The position numbers and the translations under genes were made by a program. Shown here piece after piece: positions 14,904-20,441 of a stretch of DNA of 33,391 bases. The notes beneath the pieces are model-generated. The model searched no databases and was not told where the DNA came from. It worked only from the letters and a program-made list of their open reading frames with translations. The stretch is from the NCBI GenBank assembly GCA_937888775.1, contig CALAQT010000589.1, positions 1-33,391 on the forward strand, read 5' to 3'. Origin of the DNA: an uncultured Actinomycetes bacterium (GTDB lineage Bacteria; Actinomycetota; Thermoleophilia; Solirubrobacterales; Solirubrobacteraceae). Each line of letters begins with the position of its first letter. Position 1 is the first letter of the stretch.

Positions 14904-16028
14904 TTACCAGAAGCTGATGGTTCCGACGTCTGCCGTGTTCACGCATGACCGCTCTTGGCCGTGGCTTTCGACGTGCCGACACCATAGCTGCCTGTGACGC
15001 GCGCCCGCCTGGGAGACACACGCTTCAGCGGAGGGAAACCCGACGCTAGGCACCGTCGCTGTGCCGTGGTGTGGAGCCAGCGCCACGCGGAAGTGGGAAG
15101 GCGAGCCAGCCAGCGCTCGGCGAAGCACCGGCTCCTTGGCATCGCCGTATGCGATCAGCTGTTGCTCGTCGTCGTGGAAGATCAGCGACAGATTGTTGTT
15201 TGCCCGCGCGAGCCGCCGCGAGACGCGGGCAAACTCCGCCCGATGGTCCACAGGGATCTCCCCGAGGTCCGGGAACCTGCCTGGCGGCTCCGAATCATGG
15301 TCGTACGACTCCTCCTCCCCCTCCATGTCGTCGTCGGGGACTGGCAGTGAGGGAGCTGCGTCCGGGTCGTACCACACCCTGACGTCCTCCTCCGGAGCAT
15401 CACGTGACAGCGGGCTCTCACGGGCTGCCTCGAGGTTGTCCTTGAGGTTCGAATCACCAGCGGCGGCAAGCTTCTCCGCGAGCCGCTCGATGTCGTGCAC
15501 AGCGCCGTTAAGCGCGGCAAGCTGGTGTGGAGGCAGTTCGCGTGGCGGCCACAACACTCGCCACCGACGCCCAACAGCCGCGAATTCCATCTTCTGGCAC
15601 AACGGGAGCGGCGTGGTCGTCGTCTTGTCCCTCCAGGTATTGACGAGATCGAGCGACCTGACACCGGTGCCCTTGGCTGTCGCGAACAGCGCCTGCTCGG
15701 CAGCAAAGGTGTCCGGGGCCCGATCTGGAAGTCGCGGGTAGGCGATCACGACAGCCGGCGCAAGCTTCGATGGGGTGGCTTCGGCGCCGAGGAGTTGCAG
15801 GCCAGCCCAGTGATCGCTGTCGAAATGCGAGACGATGAGGATGCGAAGACGCCGCAAGCCATCCGGCCGTAGCGCGGTGCGCAGAGCTTCCATCGCCGGC
15901 CGCGAGGACGCCTTATAGGCCCCGCAGTCCAGGACGGCTACCTCACAACTGCAGGGCAACCCGAGGCATTCGCAGCGCAAGACGGCGCAGGCTCCATCGC
16001 CGACATCGACTACCGTCACTCGCGGCAC
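14904..16028 (-). CDS. ComEC/Rec2-type metallo-beta-lactamase-fold hydrolase
   Basis: 374 aa. The MBL fold is clear: opening strands MPRVTVVDVGDGACAVL and VAVLDCGAY, then the metal-binding VSHFDSDHWAGL (H68, D70, D72, H73). Late in the chain are NNNLSLIF with AYGDAKEPVL (bridging Asp), then ALAPHHGTATVPS and a C-terminal strand GTISFW, as in the soluble MBL domain of ComEC/Rec2. Between them is a long Asp/Glu-rich insertion (about residues 190-265). There are no TM helices, so it is a stand-alone cytosolic enzyme. MBL domains of this kind act on nucleic acids or nucleotides and are frequent in defence loci. It starts at GTG with a TAGGAT box 6 nt upstream. It probably forms a unit with the downstream HEPN-like gene. 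Confidence 0.85.
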   Translation of the reverse strand: MPRVTVVDVGDGACAVLRCECLGLPCSCEVAVLDCGAYKASSRPAMEALRTALRPDGLRRLRILIVSHFDSDHWAGLQLLGAEATPSKLAPAVVIAYPRLPDRAPDTFAAEQALFATAKGTGVRSLDLVNTWRDKTTTTPLPLCQKMEFAAVGRRWRVLWPPRELPPHQLAALNGAVHDIERLAEKLAAAGDSNLKDNLEAARESPLSRDAPEEDVRVWYDPDAAPSLPVPDDDMEGEEESYDHDSEPPGRFPDLGEIPVDHRAEFARVSRRLARANNNLSLIFHDDEQQLIAYGDAKEPVLRRALAGSPSHFRVALAPHHGTATVPSVGFPSAEACVSQAGARHRQLWCRHVESHGQERSCVNTADVGTISFW

Positions 16029-16034
16029 GCGGGC

Positions 16035-16040
16035 ATCCTA
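16035..16040 (-). promoter_or_regulatory. -10 box of the MBL gene
   Basis: TAGGAT on the minus strand, exactly 6 nt before the GTG at 16028; no Shine-Dalgarno. The probable promoter for the MBL/HEPN pair. Confidence 0.55.
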
Positions 16041-16059
16041 AATGGCGAGCCGGTCGGGC

Positions 16060-16266
16060 TCACACCACGGCGATCGCGCCAGCTACAGCCTGGTCTTCAC
16101 TATCCACGGCGGCGGCGACGATTTCCCTCGCGTCGACCAGGCCTCGTATTTGCGGTGGTGGGCAGCGCTCATCTAGAGTCATCCGCAACCAACCCTCCGA
16201 GTCACTGACCAGCACGACCACGCCAGAATCCGGGCTGGCAACGTATGCGCGCCGAGCACACCGCAC
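16060..16266 (-). CDS. Possible small hypothetical protein
   Basis: 68 aa from the GTG at 16266, or 40 aa from the internal ATG (MTLDERCPPPQIRGLVDARE). The stretch GVVVLVSDSEGWLRMTLDE and the helix REIVAAAVDSEDQAVAGAIAVV look protein-like, but no family or clear promoter supports it. It lies between the MBL gene and the second tRNA-Ser repeat and could be the end of a truncated gene. Confidence 0.3.
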   Translation of the reverse strand: MRCARRAYVASPDSGVVVLVSDSEGWLRMTLDERCPPPQIRGLVDAREIVAAAVDSEDQAVAGAIAVV

Positions 16267-16306
16267 CCGGACCGCAGCCCTCGTGTGCGGCCCCCGGGCA
16301 GACCGA

Positions 16307-16552
16307 TAGCCTTCGTCGTGACCGTGGAAGGGTGGCAGAGCGGTTGAATGCGGCGGTCTTGAAAACCAACCGGCCCAAAAGTCGCGCCCCGGCCGGCCGC
16401 GTGTTTTTGGCTCAACTAAGCGGTATTTGGCGCTGTTGAGCGAGATTCCGCCGGTTCCCGGGCGGTTGGCTGATGCGACTTGGGACCGCTGGAACCGCCT
16501 GAAACCGCTCGGTCCGCACTCGGACTGGCGCGGATTTGGCGCGAAGTCGGGG
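16307..16552 (+). repeat. Direct repeat copy 2: tRNA-Ser 5' half plus conserved tail
   Basis: The partner of 5846-6095, same orientation. It shows TAGCCT (16307-16312), the tRNA-Ser 5' half from 16326, then shared blocks TTGGCTC, GGCGCTGTTGAGCG, AACCGCCTGAAACCGC and CTGGCGCGGATTTGGCGCGA in the same order and almost the same spacing. Identity is high in blocks but the copies have clearly diverged, so they are not a recent duplication. Confidence 0.75.
16326..16367 (+). pseudogene. tRNA-Ser(UGA) 5' half
   Basis: GGAAGGG acceptor strand, D-arm and anticodon loop CTTGAAA, then only ACC of the 3' anticodon stem before divergence. No variable arm, T-loop or 3' acceptor strand follows within the window. 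The retained -10 box is 13 nt upstream. Confidence 0.8.
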
Positions 16553-16885
16553 CGTGGGCGGTACTGCGACGTAGGGGGTCAGGACGGCGCTTTGGCGCTC
16601 CGGGTCAGGCGTCGACTACGTGCCCGGCTTGCCAGCGCCCCTTGTAGGGCTGATCGAAGCAGCCGTAGCCGCGGAGGGTCTCGCGGACATCCTTTTTTGG
16701 GAGAGTAGTCCGCGAGTCCAGCGCCGAAGGGTGAGTGTCGCCGGCCACCACGCGCGGTGGACGAGTCCAACCCACGAACACGCTCCAGTTCGTAGGCGAA
16801 TGCAGGGCTACGGAGGCCGGTCCGGCTGACGATCGGAGAGTCAGCGAGGGAAGCAGCTATCTCCGCCGCGCGGCTGCTCGCTGCG
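16553..16885. other. About 330 bp without a supported gene
   Basis: No convincing ORF in any frame. A short TCCTTTTTTGGGA stretch at about 16690 is the only AT-rich spot. The missing 3' half of the tRNA was looked for here and not found. Confidence 0.45.
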
Positions 16886-16891
16886 TAGAGT
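16886..16891 (+). promoter_or_regulatory. -10 box of a leaderless gene
   Basis: TAGAGT, 6 nt before the ATG at 16898. Confidence 0.55.
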
Positions 16892-16897
16892 GAAGCC

Positions 16898-17584
16898 ATG
16901 AGCGACAGCACGATCACCTACGAGCAGGCACGTCTACGCCTCCATGACCACCTAGGCGAGAACGTGTACGCGGGGCTTCAGGTCCGTGGCGAGAGCGGGA
17001 TGTCCGAGGTCTTTAGCCTGCACGGGAGGCTCAGCCACCCCCTCGGTGAGCGCCCCGGCGAGTCGATCCCGGCTGGCACGCGCGACATCTTCGGGTCTGC
17101 CTACGTGATCGGGGACCAATCACTACTGCTGCCGTCTCTCCCCGGCACGATTACAGAAGCCAACGACGGGATCGAGTTTGAGCTGACCGATGGGCTCGTC
17201 CTCCGGATCGCGTGGGCCGTGAACCCGGAAGATGCGCACGGGTACACACACGATGACGCCCTTGTCGATCTCACCAGCCATATCGGCAAAGACGTGTCGG
17301 TCTGGCTCACCATGACGGACGCGGAGGGGCGCTTCTGGACCGTCCTACCGCCCCTTATAGGTGTTCTCGGCAAGCAGACACTCGGCACGGGCGAGCCCGG
17401 AGTCAGCCACGAGGCGGTCGTCAGCGTCAAAGGTACGCTCGACTACATGTACACGGTGGACGGGACGCTCTTGAACCTGCCGCCTTTCCCCGGCAGGGTC
17501 AGCCGCTACGAGCAGGGCATCCAGTGGCTGTTCGCCAACGGGCTGACGCTACGCATCAACCTCTCGGGCGACACCGACGCGTAG
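16898..17584 (+). CDS. Unknown beta-rich protein with internal duplication
   Basis: 228 aa built from two similar ~100-residue halves. LHDHLGENVYAGLQV aligns with LTSHIGKDVSVWLTM. YVIGDQSLLLPSLPGTI aligns with YTVDGTLLNLPPFPGRV. DGIEFELTDGLVLRIAW aligns with QGIQWLFANGLTLRINL. The composition is mostly beta strand, with no signal peptide or TM helix, so it is probably cytosolic. No family recognised. The ATG follows TAGAGT by 6 nt. It lies just outside the right tRNA-Ser repeat and shares the leaderless style of the island genes. Confidence 0.75.
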   Translation: MSDSTITYEQARLRLHDHLGENVYAGLQVRGESGMSEVFSLHGRLSHPLGERPGESIPAGTRDIFGSAYVIGDQSLLLPSLPGTITEANDGIEFELTDGLVLRIAWAVNPEDAHGYTHDDALVDLTSHIGKDVSVWLTMTDAEGRFWTVLPPLIGVLGKQTLGTGEPGVSHEAVVSVKGTLDYMYTVDGTLLNLPPFPGRVSRYEQGIQWLFANGLTLRINLSGDTDA

Positions 17585-17757
17585 GGCCCACGCCCGCTCC
17601 GGTACGGGACCCCTTCGCTCGCGCCTGCCCCAACCAACGGCGTGAGGCAGACGCGGCGCGCGCCGATCCAGCCAGATCGAATCCGGCGCGCGATCCTCAA
17701 GCAACCACCCAACCGCGCCGAAAATGCAAATACGTGGGCATTGAAGACAGATGGTAT

Positions 17758-17991
17758 ATGCGGCGAACACCACCGCCGTCACGACCACCAACGCCGCCAC
17801 GACGACCACCGCCGTCGCGACCACCAGGGCGACCATCGCCCCAACCGCTGCCCCGTCGTCGAACTGGAGCTGGCATCAGATTGCTGATCATCGCCCTCGT
17901 CGGCATCATCCTGATCCTGGCCACGATGTTGACGATTGTTGAGGCTCAACGCTGCCGCGAAGGGTTCCAAGCGCCGGTGTGCCGACTCTAG
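17758..17991 (+). CDS. Possible Pro/Arg-rich small membrane protein
   Basis: 77 aa. An N-terminal Pro-Arg-rich half (MRRTPPPSRPPTPPRRPPP) is followed by one strong TM helix (LLIIALVGIILILATMLTIV) and a short tail with two Cys (CREGFQAPVC). It would be a single-pass anchor with a cytosolic Pro/Arg arm. No Shine-Dalgarno or clear -10 box; the real TM helix with a positive-inside N-terminus is the main evidence. The repeated CCACC/CGACCACC DNA could also be low-complexity non-coding sequence. Confidence 0.45.
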   Translation: MRRTPPPSRPPTPPRRPPPSRPPGRPSPQPLPRRRTGAGIRLLIIALVGIILILATMLTIVEAQRCREGFQAPVCRL

Positions 17992-18015
17992 AACGTCGAT
18001 CCACAGAATCTCGTG

Positions 18016-18041
18016 GACCGCGACCCGCGTCGGACACCATC
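18016..18041 (+). repeat. 26-bp direct repeat, copy 1
   Basis: Starts GACCGCGACCCGCG and ends CGGACACCATC; recurs at 18640-18665 with a single mismatch, 624 bp away. Function unknown. Confidence 0.7.
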
Positions 18042-18167
18042 CAGAGCGAGCCGGGCAGCCACCGAGACGCTCAAATCTCGCTTCGAAGGACACGGATAAC
18101 CGACCGTCCCGGTCACGATCATCTATGCGCCTATCTTCGAGGTTCACGACCAAGGAGAAGACAGTTA

Positions 18168-18676
18168 TGCCCTCAGCAGAAGACAGATTCAACGAAGTGT
18201 TTGGCACATTGCGCGGCTGCCGATGGAGGATCGATCTAGAAACGTTTCTAGACCGCCGCGGAGACACTGTCGGCCGGGAGGCCAAGGGCTTGAGCCGCTG
18301 GCCGGATCCCAAATCCGCATTGGCCCACGCGAAGCATGTACGTAAGAAAGTACCCGCCGACCGCGTGCCCGGCTGGGGACGCCGTGGTGGCCTTCCTCGA
18401 ACTTCCACCGCGGCGCCGCCACTCCACTGCTTTCGGTCACAGCTCGTGACCGAAGAGGTGCCGGGTGCCGTGGAATCAGTGCCCTCAGGTGTGCAGAGAG
18501 GGAACTGCTCTCCCCGCGCCGGCCAAGCGACAGGTCGCTGTCTTTTCAGTTTTCAAGGACCGCGTGTTGCCGGTACCGCGCCGTGTGTGGCCTTCGGGCC
18601 CCTCCGTGTCCCTTCTCGAGGGACCCCCGTGGGTTCTTCGACCGCGACCCGCGCCGGACACCATCGAGGAACATAG
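18168..18676 (+). CDS. Doubtful hypothetical protein
   Basis: ATG at 18168 with GGAG 9-10 nt upstream (AAGGAGAAGACAGTT). The first ~70 residues look genuine (MPSAEDRFNEVFGTLRGCRW, then DLETFLDRRGD and SALAHAKHVRKKVPADRVPG). The frame stays open to 18676, but the later part is Ser/Pro/Arg-rich and runs through several perfect hairpins, so the true gene may be shorter or frameshifted after about 18380. Confidence 0.35.
18432..18454. other. Perfect hairpin in a structured non-coding stretch
   Basis: TTCGGTCAC and GTGACCGAA, a 9-bp stem with a 5-nt loop. It is the first of a series that continues at 18496-18512, 18608-18624, 18695-18708 and 18721-18740. Confidence 0.6.
18640..18665 (+). repeat. 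26-bp direct repeat, copy 2
   Basis: The partner of 18016-18041, one T-to-C difference, same orientation. Confidence 0.7.
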
Positions 18677-18720
18677 AGATCGCTTGGGACGGTACTCTCG
18701 GCCGAGAGCTGTTCTACGCA

Positions 18721-18740
18721 GGGGAGGGACCAATCCCCTC
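18721..18740 (-). terminator. Possible purU terminator hairpin
   Basis: GAGGGGA and TCCCTC arms around TTGG on the minus strand with one bulged base, about 12 nt past the purU stop. There is no T-run. Confidence 0.35.
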
Positions 18741-18751
18741 GGGCGCTTGCC

Positions 18752-19705
18752 TCAAAACACAACCGTGCGCCGACCATCCACGATCACGCGGTCGTCGAGG
18801 TGCAGCGCTACGGCCCGCGCGAGGACGAGTCGCTCGACATCGCGGCCGACGCGCTCGAGGTCCCTGGCGCTCTGGCGATGATCGACGCGGACGACGTCCT
18901 GGTCGATGATCGGCCCGTCGTCGAGCTGCTCGGTGACGTAGTGGGCCGTCGCTCCGATCAACTTGACGCCCCGCTCGCGCGCGCGTCTGTATGGGTCGGC
19001 CCCGGCGAACGCCGGCAGGAACGAGTGGTGAATGTTGATCGCCGGCATACCCACGCGCGTCAGGAAGTCCCCGCTCAGTATCTGCATGTAGCGCGCCAAC
19101 ACGAGCAACTCGGCATTGCCCTTTAGAATTGCGAGCATCGCGGCCTCGGCCTGCTCCTTGTCGCCCTGCTCGACCGGCACGTGGTGGAAGGCCACGCCTG
19201 CCGCGACGGTCTCGTCCTCGAGGTCGCGATGGTTCGAGATCACCGCCACGATCTCCGCGTCCAGCTCACCGCGCCGCCAACGCCACAGCAAGTCAAACAG
19301 GCAATGGTCATGGCGTGAGACGAGAATCGCGACGCGCCGGCGCTCACCCCACCAGCGCATCTCCCAATCCATCTCAAAGCGCGCGGCAACGTCCCTCTCG
19401 CATTCCGCCTGCAGGCGCTCGCGCCCGCCGGCTTGCACATGGGTGTCCGCGCTTTGGATCTGCGCGTCGGGCAACTCCGGCAGGAAGAACTCGGTGCGCA
19501 TGAAGAACCTCCCACCACTCGGATCTGAGGAGTATTGGTGGGAGGAGACGATGTTCGCGCCACGCTCGAACAGAAAACCCGACACAGCGGCAACAATGCC
19601 CGGCCGATCGGCGCAGCCGATCAGCAGCCGCGCCGAATAGCGTGGAGCCTCCTTCTCCGGAGCGACATCCGGCGGATGACTAATCTTCTCCAGTTCGGTG
19701 GTCAC
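18752..19705 (-). CDS. purU: Formyltetrahydrofolate deformylase
   Basis: 317 aa. PurU hydrolyses 10-formyl-THF to formate and THF, balancing one-carbon units and feeding formate to purine synthesis. The N-terminal ACT domain is at about residues 24-80 (SARLLIGCADRPGIVAAVSG). The C-terminal formyltransferase-fold domain has ILVSRHDHCLFDLL, then INIHHSFLP (catalytic Asn224 and His226) and GATAHYVTEQLDDGPII (Asp near 262). The segment between the domains is a little longer than usual. The start is placed at the GTG at 19705: GAGGG lies 4 nt before it, and the preceding ~25 bp match the leader of the HxlR gene. An earlier GTG (19732) would translate that leader. Upstream lies a DsbA-like gene remnant, so its native promoter may have been rearranged. 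Confidence 0.93.
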   Translation of the reverse strand: MTTELEKISHPPDVAPEKEAPRYSARLLIGCADRPGIVAAVSGFLFERGANIVSSHQYSSDPSGGRFFMRTEFFLPELPDAQIQSADTHVQAGGRERLQAECERDVAARFEMDWEMRWWGERRRVAILVSRHDHCLFDLLWRWRRGELDAEIVAVISNHRDLEDETVAAGVAFHHVPVEQGDKEQAEAAMLAILKGNAELLVLARYMQILSGDFLTRVGMPAINIHHSFLPAFAGADPYRRARERGVKLIGATAHYVTEQLDDGPIIDQDVVRVDHRQSARDLERVGRDVERLVLARAVALHLDDRVIVDGRRTVVF

Positions 19706-19732
19706 CCTCCCCTCGGCCCGCTCCGATTGCAC
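19706..19732 (-). promoter_or_regulatory. purU leader shared with the HxlR gene
   Basis: The ~25 bp before the start (ATCGGAGCG, R-GC-Y, GAGGG, RAG) match the leader at 30228-30254 almost base for base. They include the GAGGG ribosome site. See that entry. Confidence 0.6.
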
Positions 19733-19754
19733 GAGCTACTGCCGCCAGCCAACG

Positions 19755-19904
19755 TGCGCAGTCGGTCAGGACGCCGAGGATCGCGTCTAGCCCTGTGTAG
19801 AAGCGTCCATGCCAGCGCAGAGCCGACGCGCCGTGGATGCCGAGCTGCGCAGGCCAGCCGGCACCGTGACACAGCTGAGCAACCGAGTCCCGGCCCTCCT
19901 CCAT
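19755..19904 (-). pseudogene. Remnant of a DsbA-like domain C-terminus
   Basis: About 50 codons from MEEGRDSVAQ through LGIHGASALRWHGRFY to TGLDAILGVLTD. They match the end of the 671-aa fusion gene (AMEEGSDWDAEL, LGIQSAPALRWQGRIY, SGLDAISAVLAD). The stop of the intact gene is missing and the frame runs into the purU leader; upstream the frame matches only a few residues. It is a 3'-end fragment of a paralogue. Confidence 0.72.
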
Positions 19905-20109
19905 TGCGAACCCTGAGCGCCTGCCCCCTGCTGGTGGAGCGTACTTTCGACACTGGCCGGCTCACATCTCCGCGTCCGACCTCGTCGCCACAGCCAGTTT
20001 CGTGGTCACTCGCCTCAGCGCGCGCTGCTACCCGACAGGCGCCGATTGTCAGCGCCACCACGGTGAGCCAGGCAATCGCAATCAAGATAAGGATCACTGA
20101 CACAAGCAC
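19905..20109 (-). CDS. Possible small membrane protein, 3' end unclear
   Basis: The GTG at 20109 opens MLVSVILILIAIAWLTVVAL, a single strong TM helix, then CRVAARAEASDHETGCGDEV. About 40 residues look real. The frame then runs on without a stop through the DsbA remnant in another frame, down to 19702. It is probably either a truncated gene joined to the remnant or an undetected frameshift. Confidence 0.35.
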
Positions 20110-20132
20110 CCTGGGCTTTCATTTGCTAGGGC

Positions 20133-20170
20133 GCGGGCACCACGACCCGAGGGAAGGTCGTGGCGCCCGC
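20133..20170. terminator. Strong hairpin
   Basis: A 15-position stem (one A/C mismatch) with the 8-nt loop CGAGGGAA; arms GCGGGCACCACGACC and GGTCGTGGCGCCCGC. It could end the giant-protein operon or belong to the secreted-protein remnant just upstream on the minus strand. Confidence 0.55.
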
Positions 20171-20182
20171 TGGGAGCAGGGA

Positions 20183-20203
20183 CCGGACACGTCGCGTGTC
20201 CGG
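20183..20203. other. Second hairpin
   Basis: CCGGACACG and CGTGTCCGG form a perfect 9-bp stem with a 3-nt loop, 12 bp from the previous hairpin. Confidence 0.55.
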
Positions 20204-20316
20204 GGGGCCTTCCTCGAGCGCCGCTGGAGGATCTGCGGTCGCTCAAGCTTGGTTAGATCTCGACCTATCAAGTTCTTTCGCCTCCGAATGATCCCCCGAC
20301 GAAGATTGCGATGCGT

Positions 20317-20370
20317 CTACGGATTTTTTACGGTGATACACCTATCACCCGCGGGGCCTTCGATAAAGTC
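20317..20370 (-). pseudogene. C-terminal remnant of the secreted-protein family
   Basis: On the minus strand DFIEGPAGDRCITVKNP then stop. The intact gene at 28175-28807 ends DFIEGPAGDLCITVK and stop. The DNA match is strong over about 50 bp (CCCGCGGGGCCTTCGATAAAGTC on the + strand in two parts). Upstream, an in-frame TAA nine codons away closes the frame, so only the tail of a paralogue survives. Confidence 0.72.
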
Positions 20371-20441
20371 GTCACTGCCGCGAATATCTTAGTGCCCGGC
20401 GGCGGCAGCCTACCAAGCGTGGTGGCGCCGGGCTTACCAAG

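Noticed and set aside
17760..17850. CRISPR-like or microsatellite array (CCACC/CGACCACC)
   Set aside because: Short irregular Pro/Arg/Thr codon repeats, no spacers of constant length; no CRISPR array anywhere in the window.
18543..18560. rRNA operon in the region
   Set aside because: Only a short spacer-like word is present; no 16S, 23S or 5S sequence flanks it.
19706..19732. Shared N-terminal peptide SERAEG in PurU and HxlR
   Set aside because: It lies in the conserved leader that carries the GAGGG ribosome site, so it is probably untranslated DNA similarity rather than a protein motif.
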